64,000 bases of DNA, from positions 22,298 to 86,297 of the forward strand of contig WSXU01000024.1 in the NCBI GenBank assembly GCA_009773455.1, given 5' to 3'. This document shows, in pieces, positions 18,267-26,388 of the stretch (position 1 is its first letter; each line of letters opens with the position of its first letter). This DNA comes from Bacteroidota bacterium. GTDB taxonomy: Bacteria > Bacteroidota > Bacteroidia > Bacteroidales > Lentimicrobiaceae. Both the position numbers and the translations under genes were made by a program. The notes beneath the pieces are model-generated. The model was not told the origin of the DNA. It was given only the letters and a program-made list of their open reading frames with translations, and searched no databases.

Positions 18267-20621
18267 TTACCTGACTATCATCCGCACATATCCGGATTCT
18301 TTACCGCTGATCAGCCTGCAGATGTAAATACCGGGACTCACCTTATTGCCTGAGTTATCATCCCTGTTCCATACAACAGCTGAAGTTCCTGAATTGTAAA
18401 AAGTATCTTCAAAGTTTTTAACCATCCTGCCATTGATATCAAAAATATCAATCGAGACGATACCATCATCTTTGATGAAGAAACTGACGCTGGTCCTATC
18501 ATTGAAAGGATTCGGATAATTCTGTAAAAACAGGTTTGGCTTGTTCAAAGCAACCTGCTGAGTACCGACAGGTTCAGTAATCACCTTTAAAACCGCTACT
18601 CCCCTGCTCAGGCAGCTCATCCACAGTTCATAACCTTCTTCGATGTCCTTGATTTCCATGTCCTTAATCTGAGCATGGGGTAATCCACCATCGATAACGG
18701 GAAAAATACCGAACTCATTACCATCGAACCAGCAGAGTCCAATTTGTGAAGGTTCATTGCTTCCGAAAGTGGTAAACCAGAGCCGCCCGTCGGGACTAAA
18801 TGCCAGCGGGGTAATATTATCTCCGGGAATCAAACTGTTCTCAGGTGAATAGAACTGATAGGTATTCTGTTCGGCATCAACCCTGAACAACCCTTTATTT
18901 GAACCGATCCAGGCAATGCCACCGGGTGCAGGAACAACACCAGTTAAAACATCACTTTGCGGATCGAGCTCGGGGAAATCATCCACCACTTTCGAGAAAC
19001 TGTAAATACCATCGGTTCGTAATGCCTGATAGTATGAACAAGCCCAAATGGTTCCATTACGCGAGGGATCAGCTTTAATATTAGCTCCTATGCCTGTGAA
19101 CTCCACATTTGTCCAGGATGAGCCGGCGTCATTGAAATAAGAAAGGCTGTAGTATTCGCCAAGGCTCCACAGGCGGTTCCGGGAATCTTCAACCAGACCC
19201 TGTGACCTTGAATTCGGATAATTGAGTGATGTGTAGGCGGAGCCGTTCCAGGAATGCAGGAAGTTAAACATCGGATTAACTACAATTTCTCCGGTTGATG
19301 GCCGGTAACAAATGGCTTCTGCATTGTCGGTCGGAAAAGGAAAAGGGAATCCCAGCCCATAGTTGAGCTCATTGTATCCTGTCCAGTTAGCCCCGTCGAA
19401 TTTCTGAAATCCACCGACTCCCGGCCCAGCATTGCCTGTCATCCAGACATTGCCGGTATTATCGATGGCCAGATCATCAACCCAGTAATCAATCTGTGAT
19501 GTATTGGTTATCCTGTAACGCTGCCAGAATCCTGTTGCGGCATCCAGCCTGGCTGCGCCCTCAGTGCCAGTCACCCAGATATTATCCTGTGCATCCATAT
19601 CCAGGGCATAAGTGTAAGCCCCTTCTCGCCAGATTCCTTTGCTTTGCCAGGCCGAACCGTTGAAATGGAAGATTTCACTGCTCAGGCCTGTAATCAGGGC
19701 TTCTTGGTTGCCAAGCGCTTTAAATGCCCAGATATCTGAAACAACAGATACGGGTTGCGGGGGTGTTACCCAGGTGCCGTCAGGCTGCCTGTAATCAAGT
19801 GAAAACGGCTCACCTGGAGCAGTTACCCTTAATGCCCAGAGGTTCCCCTCATCATCAATACAATCGTTGCCCGGAAGTGATACCACTTCACCGGCAACAT
19901 ATTCCTGTGGAAGCAAGGTAAACTGCTGGGTATCACTGTCAAAATTTATCATGGTATTCCAGCCTTCGCCATCTACCCAAACATTGTAGCCACCCGATGG
20001 TTTGGCCTGAATGGACACCTGCTCACAAAAACCAATCAGCTCAGGCCAGCCATTCGCAGTTGATCCATATCCCCAATATTGCCACTGATTACTTTGTGGA
20101 TCAAAGCGGACAAGTCCGCCACCTCCCCAGACCACTGATTGAACAGCTCCCCATATTGAACCATCGGGAGCAATGTCAATGTCCATGGTTCTGCCACCGG
20201 GATGCAAAGAGTTGCCAGCTCCCCAGAATTCAAGTGAGCCAGGCCCGGCCACAGGATCGAACCTGAGTATCCCCCGCCAGGTAGCCATCCATAATATGCC
20301 ATTTGCATCTTCAACAATTTCACTGATTCTCGATCCGCCTACATCATATGTACTTCCGATTTCAGGATATTGGGTGTTAGAATAATTGATCCAGTGATTT
20401 TCCTCCCGGATAAACTTTGAGAATCCGCCTTCTTCCCATCCCGGCACATAAGCAGCTATATATGGATTTCCATCGTGATCAATCCAGAGTCCTTCTGAAT
20501 AATCACCCATGATCCCGGTATTGCCGGCGGTGTAATAACGCCAGGAATACTCATCTGCCGACTGGGCTGCCAGGAACCCGGCTGTTGCCAGGAAAATAAA
20601 AATTAAATAAATGTTTTTCAT
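18267..20621 (-). CDS. Secreted beta-propeller protein with T9SS sorting domain
   Basis: Start at 20621 (MKNIYLIFIFLATAGFLAAQ) gives a signal peptide; the ATG at 20666 adds 15 residues before it. 784 residues. Most of the protein is a series of propeller-type repeats of the two-component-regulator class (motifs such as DANGILWMATWRGILRFD, DNTGNVWMTGNAGPG, SPDGRLWFTTFGS). The C-terminus is a T9SS type A domain: LFLQNYPNPFND, DIFDINGRMV and VSPGIYICRL, fused to an FlgD-like Ig fold. No catalytic motif was seen. The likely location is the cell surface or medium; the function is unknown, possibly adhesion or sensing. Confidence 0.85.
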   Translation of the reverse strand: MKNIYLIFIFLATAGFLAAQSADEYSWRYYTAGNTGIMGDYSEGLWIDHDGNPYIAAYVPGWEEGGFSKFIREENHWINYSNTQYPEIGSTYDVGGSRISEIVEDANGILWMATWRGILRFDPVAGPGSLEFWGAGNSLHPGGRTMDIDIAPDGSIWGAVQSVVWGGGGLVRFDPQSNQWQYWGYGSTANGWPELIGFCEQVSIQAKPSGGYNVWVDGEGWNTMINFDSDTQQFTLLPQEYVAGEVVSLPGNDCIDDEGNLWALRVTAPGEPFSLDYRQPDGTWVTPPQPVSVVSDIWAFKALGNQEALITGLSSEIFHFNGSAWQSKGIWREGAYTYALDMDAQDNIWVTGTEGAARLDAATGFWQRYRITNTSQIDYWVDDLAIDNTGNVWMTGNAGPGVGGFQKFDGANWTGYNELNYGLGFPFPFPTDNAEAICYRPSTGEIVVNPMFNFLHSWNGSAYTSLNYPNSRSQGLVEDSRNRLWSLGEYYSLSYFNDAGSSWTNVEFTGIGANIKADPSRNGTIWACSYYQALRTDGIYSFSKVVDDFPELDPQSDVLTGVVPAPGGIAWIGSNKGLFRVDAEQNTYQFYSPENSLIPGDNITPLAFSPDGRLWFTTFGSNEPSQIGLCWFDGNEFGIFPVIDGGLPHAQIKDMEIKDIEEGYELWMSCLSRGVAVLKVITEPVGTQQVALNKPNLFLQNYPNPFNDRTSVSFFIKDDGIVSIDIFDINGRMVKNFEDTFYNSGTSAVVWNRDDNSGNKVSPGIYICRLISGKESGYVRMIVR

Positions 20622-20838
20622 GAATGCAGGTTTTGGTTTAAATATGTCTGCAAATAGAATTAACAATTACATCTCCTGAAAGTTAAAGCTTACGAATCGG
20701 AATAAATCGATGCCGGAATGGAATTTCTGCTTTCCAACGGAATGATTATTGATTCCGATATCAGTTGGCGGCTAATTATATTAACTTTGAAGTTAAATTT
20801 AATATTCTGAATAACTCACCATTTTTAAATCATTTGAC

Positions 20839-21228
20839 ATGAAAAAGCTGGCAGTTCTGGGTCTTGTGTTCATGGCAGTTTGTGCCTGTTCTTCGCAGAA
20901 AGAAACCACCGGAACAGGAAAACCTGCGGCGACAGTGGCCATTGACAGCACAGAATATGAGATAACCATCATAGACCCTGATTTTGATCGTTGGTACGTT
21001 GGCCATTATTCACCGGCACTTGATCGCACCAATGAGTATTACCGTTCAATGAATTCGCAGGGTGTCATAAACTGGAACTATTATTTCACGCGCAACAAAT
21101 ACAGCACTGTCATCGGTTCCTATATCAGTTACAATCCATCTATAGATTATGGCCTCGAAGTAAACCGGCGATTGTACTGGTATTTTAGATTTATTGAGGA
21201 AAATTACCGGATCCGCCTGTTGCGCTGA
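20839..21228 (+). CDS. Small lipoprotein, DUF6146 family
   Basis: 129 residues with a lipoprotein signal peptide (AVCAC, Cys17). The mature part contains DPDFDRWYVGHYSPALDRT and an aromatic-rich C-terminus (NYYFTRNKYSTVIGSYISYNP, RRLYWYFRFIEENYRIRLL), which I recognise as the DUF6146 family common in Bacteroidota. No function is known. A -7 box TAACTTTG (20782-20789) lies about 50 bp upstream without a clear -33 element. It converges with miaA, 39 bp apart, with no obvious terminator between them. Confidence 0.8.
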   Translation: MKKLAVLGLVFMAVCACSSQKETTGTGKPAATVAIDSTEYEITIIDPDFDRWYVGHYSPALDRTNEYYRSMNSQGVINWNYYFTRNKYSTVIGSYISYNPSIDYGLEVNRRLYWYFRFIEENYRIRLLR

Positions 21229-21267
21229 TTTCCCTGCACCGGTATCCTGAACAGGAATCACAGAAGA

Positions 21268-22203
21268 TTATTGTTGATTTTCAATAGCTTTACTGACAAT
21301 ACGAATCACTTCACCTGCGTCAGGCGGGCTCCAGATCATCTCCCTTTCTTTTCTGAACCATGTCATTTGCCGGCGGGCATAGCGCCGGGTATTGGTTTTT
21401 ATTTTTTCTACGGCTTCAGTCAGGCTGCATTTGTCTTCAAAATAATCGAAAAGTTCCCGGTAACCAACTGTATTGAGTGCATTCAGCTGACGTAGCGGAT
21501 AGAGGCTGCGGGCTTCAGCTTCCAGTCCGGCATTCATCATCTGATCAACCCTTGAATTGATGCGGTGGTGAAGCTCTGCCCTGGGCAATTCAAGCCCTAC
21601 CCTGAAGATCCTGAAATCACGTTTCAGCGGTTGCCGGTTCCTGAAAGAGGTGTAGGTTTTGCCGGTAGAAAGGCACACCTCCAGGGCCCTGATGATGCGG
21701 TTGGGATTGGCCGGATCTACCACAGCCGAATAATCCGGATCAAGTTTAAGTAGCATAGCCCTTAGCGAAGCAAGTCCCTCGTTTTCGAATTTCGAGTGAA
21801 GCGTATTCCTTAGTTCAGCATCGGCATCGGGCAGATCATCGATGCCTTCGCATACGGCTTTGATGTAAAGACCTGAACCACCCACCATCACTGCTATCGG
21901 GTTACGGCTGAAAAGGTCCGGAAGTATCTTAAGTACATCCTGCTCAAATCGGGAAACATTGTAGCTATCGGTGACCGACAGGTTACCAACCATATGGTGC
22001 TTAACTTCTGCAAGTTGTCCGGCATCAGGCACCGCAGTACCAATAACCAGTTCACGGTAAAACTGCCTTGAGTCTGCTGAAATAATGTCACAACCAAAAT
22101 GTTTTGCAACATCAATAGCCACAGAAGTCTTTCCAACGGCAGTCGGTCCGGCAATCACCAATAAAATCGGGTAATCAGGGTACAGGAATGTACGCTCTAC
22201 CAT
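21268..22203 (-). CDS. miaA: tRNA dimethylallyltransferase
   Basis: 311 residues, full length. It transfers a dimethylallyl group to A37 of tRNAs reading UNN codons. The P-loop GPTAVGKTS is at the N-terminus, followed by DSRQFYRELVIGTA (substrate-binding Asp, Ser and Arg), VGGSGLYIKAV, RALEVCLSTGKTYTS and the RRYARRQMTWFRKE tRNA-binding segment. The start codon overlaps the 3' end of the upstream gene by 7 bp, suggesting translational coupling. Confidence 0.96.
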   Translation of the reverse strand: MVERTFLYPDYPILLVIAGPTAVGKTSVAIDVAKHFGCDIISADSRQFYRELVIGTAVPDAGQLAEVKHHMVGNLSVTDSYNVSRFEQDVLKILPDLFSRNPIAVMVGGSGLYIKAVCEGIDDLPDADAELRNTLHSKFENEGLASLRAMLLKLDPDYSAVVDPANPNRIIRALEVCLSTGKTYTSFRNRQPLKRDFRIFRVGLELPRAELHHRINSRVDQMMNAGLEAEARSLYPLRQLNALNTVGYRELFDYFEDKCSLTEAVEKIKTNTRRYARRQMTWFRKEREMIWSPPDAGEVIRIVSKAIENQQ

Positions 22204-22796
22204 TCAGTACTTTGCTCAAGTGAGGGGTCAGCGGGAATATCATCCTCTTCCTCATTATTCAGGATATCATCAAACTCACTGAGGAGGGCGATTTCGTCCT
22301 CATCGGCATCAACAGAATCCGCAATCGGAAGGGCTGGAGTGGTAACGATAAGCTTCCCTTCACTTTTTACACACATCGGATACTGATCTTTGTTGCCGGC
22401 CTCAAGTATACGGGTGAGTTCTATGTAGAATGTTCTGGGATTCAGAAAGTCATATTCATAAAGCAGTCGCTGATGAGGATCATCGATTACATCCTTGATC
22501 CTAACTTTGTCCATTTCAAAGATGGGCATCCGGTCGCGCTTTGGACCCCGCCTGTCATCATCGTCTTCATCATCAGCAGGCCCTCCGTTCTGCTGCATAT
22601 TGATCAGCGTAATCTCTTTCTTTTTACGCCAGTTACGGTCACAAACAAAAAATGAAGCCAGTTCATTGCCGGGAAGTTCTACCGATAACTTGATGGCATT
22701 GTGCAAATCAGCAAATGTTTGTGACGACAGAATGTCGAAATCGCGAAGGAAGTCCTCCTGGTCTTCAAACAACAACCTGAAACGATATACGTGCAT
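22197..22796 (-). CDS. pRiA4b ORF3 / IS1096 TnpR-like domain protein
   Basis: 199 residues. The N-terminal YRFRLLFEDQEDFLRDFDILSSQTFADLHNAI, the SFFVCDRNW stretch and the YEYDFLNPRTFYIEL region match the plasmid pRiA4b ORF3-like family, which databases sometimes call an IS1096 passenger or TnpR-like protein. The tail is very acidic (about residues 160-199). No recombinase catalytic motif is visible and no transposon ends flank it, so the mobile-element name is probably misleading; in Bacteroidota it appears to be a fixed chromosomal gene. Function unknown. It overlaps miaA by 7 bp and is likely in one transcript with it. Confidence 0.75.
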   Translation of the reverse strand: MHVYRFRLLFEDQEDFLRDFDILSSQTFADLHNAIKLSVELPGNELASFFVCDRNWRKKKEITLINMQQNGGPADDEDDDDRRGPKRDRMPIFEMDKVRIKDVIDDPHQRLLYEYDFLNPRTFYIELTRILEAGNKDQYPMCVKSEGKLIVTTPALPIADSVDADEDEIALLSEFDDILNNEEEDDIPADPSLEQSTEW

Positions 22797-22861
22797 GCCT
22801 GTTTATATTTATGTTGGTTTGGTGTGATAAAATTAATCGATTCAGTTAAAAAAAACAAATT

Positions 22862-24286
22862 TTAAAGTGACTCATTTACAGGTTGTAAACCCATGCTTTT
22901 CCCCTCTGCTATCATAAAACGGTAAGCTTTTTCAAATTCATTCTCCAGTTTCCCATCCAGAATAGCTTCGCGGATTGCCGTTTTGATCAGTCCCACTTCA
23001 CGTCCCGGAGGTAATCCGAAGGCTTCCATAATGACCTCCCCGGTCACAGGGGGTTGCCAGTTTCTCAGCTTATCCTTTTCTTCAATTTCTTTCAGCTTCT
23101 GTCGTACAAGATCAAAATTGGCCAGGTACCGCTTTACTTTTTCACGGTTTTTAGAGGTGATGTCTGCTTCGCACAGGGTCATCAGGTCGTCGATGTCATC
23201 CCCGGCTTCATACAGCAGCCTCCGGATGGCTGAATCAGTAACCTCTTCCTCTGAGAGTACAATGGGTCTCAGGTGAAGAAAAACCAGCTTTTGGACATAT
23301 TTCATTTTCTCATTTAACGGAAGCCGGAGCTGCCTGAAAATCTGGGATACCATACGTGATCCCTTCACTTCATGACCATGAAATGTCCATCCAGTTTCTT
23401 CCTGATACCGCCTTGTTGCAGGTTTTCCGATGTCATGAAGAATTGCAGCCCAGCGAAGCCATATATCGTTGGTATTCGGTGCTATGCGATCGAGAACCTC
23501 GAGTGTGTGATAGAAATTATCCTTATGTCCCTTCCCTTCTCTTGTTTCGGCGCCCTTGAGTGCGAGGAACTGCGGGAATATGATTTCCAGCAGGCCTGTT
23601 TCATCCAGCAGTTTAAATCCAACAGATGGTTTATCAGCCAGGATTATTTTGTTCAGCTCCTCGCTGATCCGCTCACTTGAAACGATTCTGATCCTCTCAC
23701 GGTTCCGTGAAATTGCTTCCATTGTTTCGGGAAGGATGGAGAAGCCCAGTTGGGTCGAGAATCTTATACCACGCATCATCCGGAGCGGATCATCAGAAAA
23801 GGTGATGTCCGGATCAAGCGGGGTACGGATCAGCTTTCTTTCAATATCCGACACACCTTCAAAAGGATCCACCAGCGTACCATAATCCGCTTCATTCAGA
23901 CTGATGGCCAATGCGTTTATTGTGAAATCGCGCCGTTTCTGGTCGTCATCCAATGTGCCGCTCACTACATCTGGTTTTCGCGAATCGGGATGATAGGATT
24001 CTTTTCGTGCCCCGACGAATTCAAGCTGATAATCCTGATAATGGACCATAGCTGTGCCAAATGTTTTGAAGATACTCACCTTGTGGTGGCCCCTGAGCCT
24101 TTTGGCAAAGCGCTGTGCTACTTCTACCCCGTCGCCGATCACCACAAAATCAATATCCGTGGAGGAACGTCCGAGGAAAACATCACGTACAAATCCACCT
24201 ACCACAAAAACCGGGAGGTTTAATTCTGCGGCAGCTTCGGCGATTTTCCTGAAAAGCGGATGCTTCAGATTTGATTTTAAGTTCAT
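22862..24286 (-). CDS. cca: CCA-adding tRNA nucleotidyltransferase with HD domain
   Basis: Start set at 24286 ([12 protein letters not shown]); the ATG at 24298 would add four residues. 474 residues. The polymerase head has [13 protein letters not shown] and the metal-binding [12 protein letters not shown] (Asp-x-Asp), then [27 protein letters not shown] and the class II neck. A C-terminal HD phosphohydrolase domain follows ([10 protein letters not shown]). It repairs or adds the 3'-CCA of tRNAs; the HD domain in the family has phosphatase activity. A minus-strand -7 box TATTTTTG (24308-24315) lies just upstream. It could be a poly(A) polymerase, but the family in this phylum is normally CCA-adding. 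Confidence 0.92.
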   Translation of the reverse strand: MNLKSNLKHPLFRKIAEAAAELNLPVFVVGGFVRDVFLGRSSTDIDFVVIGDGVEVAQRFAKRLRGHHKVSIFKTFGTAMVHYQDYQLEFVGARKESYHPDSRKPDVVSGTLDDDQKRRDFTINALAISLNEADYGTLVDPFEGVSDIERKLIRTPLDPDITFSDDPLRMMRGIRFSTQLGFSILPETMEAISRNRERIRIVSSERISEELNKIILADKPSVGFKLLDETGLLEIIFPQFLALKGAETREGKGHKDNFYHTLEVLDRIAPNTNDIWLRWAAILHDIGKPATRRYQEETGWTFHGHEVKGSRMVSQIFRQLRLPLNEKMKYVQKLVFLHLRPIVLSEEEVTDSAIRRLLYEAGDDIDDLMTLCEADITSKNREKVKRYLANFDLVRQKLKEIEEKDKLRNWQPPVTGEVIMEAFGLPPGREVGLIKTAIREAILDGKLENEFEKAYRFMIAEGKSMGLQPVNESL

Positions 24287-24425
24287 TTGAAACGGCATTC
24301 AATGCGGCAAAAATACAAAACTAATCTTGAAAACGCTGTCATTAAAGAAAAGGTAACCTTCGAAACACCCCATTGACAAGTGGTACAGGCATGAAAATGA
24401 GCGGGAAAAATATTTTATAAAATCA

Positions 24426-24456
24426 TTTGGGGATGAGGTTTTGTTCCATATTTTTG
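24426..24456 (+). promoter_or_regulatory. Strong predicted promoter of the dehydrogenase-HD-aconitase operon
   Basis: TTTG (24426-24429), 19 bp, then TATTTTTG (24449-24456): both boxes match the Bacteroidota primary sigma factor consensus exactly. The start codon is 43 bp downstream. Confidence 0.8.
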
Positions 24457-24499
24457 ACGCTCTGATCGGAATCTATTCAACAATTTAAATTAATCAGAA

Positions 24500-25699
24500 A
24501 TGGCAAAAAGAACCATCGTAACATTGCCCGGTGACGGCATAGGAAAAGTTGTACTTGATGAAACCATCCGCGTACTGGAAGCAGCAGGTTTTGAAGCAGA
24601 TTATGTTCATGGTGACATAGGCTGGGAATTCTGGTGTAAAGAAGGTAATCCATTGCCCGACCGTACCATCGAACTGCTCAGAAAACACAAAATTGCCCTC
24701 TTTGGTGCAATTACGTCAAAACCTAAGGACAAAACTGCAGCAGAACTGGCACCCGAGCTTCAGGGTAAAGGCTTTACCTATTACAGCCCGATTGTAACCA
24801 TGAGGCAGATGTTCGACCTCGATATCTGTATGCGTCCCTGCCAGACCCTGCCCGGCAACCCGCTCAATTTTATCAGAAGGGGTAAAAACGACACCATTGA
24901 GGAACCGGTGATTGATGTGATGATCTTTCGTCAGAATACCGAAGGATTGTATGGTGGGGTTGAATGGACCAATCCGGGCGACCAGGTTTATGATGCATTG
25001 ATGACACACCCAAAATTCAAATCAAATTTTGCCTGGTGTCCCCGCCCCGACCTCGCTGTTTCAACACGTATCTTTACCAGGAAATATACCACACGTATTG
25101 TTAAGGCTGCTTTTGAATATGCTCAGAAACGCGGTTTCAACAAGATCACGGTATGCGAAAAACCCAATGTGATCCGTGAAACCTCGGGCATGATGCTGAA
25201 AATTGCCCAGGAAATGAGTAAAAATGAGTATCCGAACATCTGGGTTGAAGACGTGAACATTGATGCCATGACCATGTGGCTCACCAAAAATCCCGAAAAC
25301 TACAATGTTATCGTTGCAGGTAATATGTTCGGAGATATTGTTTCTGATGCTTTTGCCGGGCTGATCGGTGGTCTTGGTTTCGCAACCAGCGCCCAGTTTA
25401 ACCCTGAGCTGGGTATCGGTGTTTTTGAGCCAACCCATGGTTCTGCACCGAAATATGCCAGCTATGAAACAAGCATCGTCAACCCGATTGCAATGATCCT
25501 CTCCGCTGTAATGATGCTGGAGCATCTTGAAGAATGGGATATGGCCAACCGCATCCGCAAGGCCGTGGGTGAAGTCATTGCAGAAGGCAAGGTGCGCGCT
25601 TACGATATGATGAAGCTCAAAGGTTCACCGGATGTTATCAACCAGGGAGCAGCTTCTACCCATCAGATGGCCGACGCCATTATTGCCAGGTTAAAGTAA
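24500..25699 (+). CDS. NADP-type isocitrate/isopropylmalate-family dehydrogenase
   Basis: 399 residues, full length for the decarboxylating beta-hydroxyacid dehydrogenase family. PGDGIG opens the protein; DICMRPC, VMIFRQNTEGLYGGVEW, NMFGDIVSDAFAGLIGGLGF (metal-binding Asp) and HGSAPKYA follow. Lys318 and Tyr319 in the last motif are the residues that select NADP+ in E. coli isocitrate dehydrogenase; NAD+ enzymes have Asp-Ile there. The substrate loop reads SPIVTMR (Ser96 to Arg102): the Ser and Arg of isocitrate dehydrogenase are kept but the Asn two residues after the Ser is Ile98. Overall it is closest to isocitrate dehydrogenase, but specificity is uncertain. First gene of an operon with an aconitase-like enzyme, which fits consecutive steps. 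Confidence 0.85.
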   Translation: MAKRTIVTLPGDGIGKVVLDETIRVLEAAGFEADYVHGDIGWEFWCKEGNPLPDRTIELLRKHKIALFGAITSKPKDKTAAELAPELQGKGFTYYSPIVTMRQMFDLDICMRPCQTLPGNPLNFIRRGKNDTIEEPVIDVMIFRQNTEGLYGGVEWTNPGDQVYDALMTHPKFKSNFAWCPRPDLAVSTRIFTRKYTTRIVKAAFEYAQKRGFNKITVCEKPNVIRETSGMMLKIAQEMSKNEYPNIWVEDVNIDAMTMWLTKNPENYNVIVAGNMFGDIVSDAFAGLIGGLGFATSAQFNPELGIGVFEPTHGSAPKYASYETSIVNPIAMILSAVMMLEHLEEWDMANRIRKAVGEVIAEGKVRAYDMMKLKGSPDVINQGAASTHQMADAIIARLK

Positions 25700-25722
25700 A
25701 TCAATTTATTACAGAATTCAAT

Positions 25723-25756
25723 TCTCCCCTTTGTTTCACCAAAAGCAAAGGGGAGA
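25723..25756 (+). promoter_or_regulatory. Intra-operon hairpin before the HD gene
   Basis: TCTCCCCTTTG and CAAAGGGGAGA form a perfect 11-bp stem with a 12-base loop and no T tract. Its right arm contains GGGGAG, the only purine-rich sequence that could act as a ribosome binding site for the start codon 12 bp later, so the hairpin could limit translation or mark an mRNA processing site. Confidence 0.55.
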
Positions 25757-25767
25757 TTATTAAATAC

Positions 25768-26361
25768 ATGAACAAAAAAAACAAAACTATGACCCCGGAA
25801 ATTAAGCCAGAATATGTAAAACAGGCCAGGGAACTGTGGCCTGAAATTGAATGGATCAGCGACGCATCCCTGCGCGAAACCACCACCAATACCTGGGCGC
25901 TGGCATTACAGAAAAGTGTCCTTACTCCCGGTGATCTGAATACCATACCCTTCACCCTGCTCGCAGGTCCTGATCTTAAGGTGACCTTTATGGACCATAA
26001 AAGGGCTGTGGTGCACATTGCCAAAGACTGCGGCAACCAGATGAATCTGTTTTTCAAAAACGATCTTCCGGTGAACATGGATGTGATGATCGCCGGTGCC
26101 ATTCTTGCTGATGTCGGAAAATTGCTTGAATATGAAATGAAAGACGGTAAATCCATTCAGGGAAGTTATGGCAAATACCTGCGTCACCCCTTTTCCGGAG
26201 TCTCGCTGGCCGAAATGTGCGGCGTTCCCGCTGAAGTCTGCCACATCATTGCTACCCATGCCGGTGAAGGCAATATGGTAAAACGTTCAACAGAAGCATA
26301 CGTAGTTCATCATGCTGACTTTATGACCTTCGAGCCATTCCGCGAAAGACTGAAAATCTGA
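25768..26361 (+). CDS. HD-domain protein with altered HD motif
   Basis: 197 residues; an internal ATG at 25789 (MTPEIKPE) is an alternative start. It has the helical layout of HD phosphohydrolases: His83 in AVVHIAKDCG, the paired motif position ILADVGKLLEYE at 112-123, His140, His164 in IATHAGEG and Asp184 in HHADFM. The canonical His of the HD pair is Ala114, leaving only Asp115, so metal binding may be changed or the protein may be non-catalytic. It sits between the isocitrate-dehydrogenase-like gene and the aconitase-like gene, 27 bp from the latter. A regulatory or substrate-cleaning role in that pathway is a guess. Confidence 0.75.
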   Translation: MNKKNKTMTPEIKPEYVKQARELWPEIEWISDASLRETTTNTWALALQKSVLTPGDLNTIPFTLLAGPDLKVTFMDHKRAVVHIAKDCGNQMNLFFKNDLPVNMDVMIAGAILADVGKLLEYEMKDGKSIQGSYGKYLRHPFSGVSLAEMCGVPAEVCHIIATHAGEGNMVKRSTEAYVVHHADFMTFEPFRERLKI

Positions 26362-26388
26362 TAATTTCAAACCAACTGAAACAACGTT

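Noticed and set aside
22197..22796. A transposon resolvase
   Set aside because: No serine-recombinase catalytic motif, no inverted terminal repeats and no transposase nearby.
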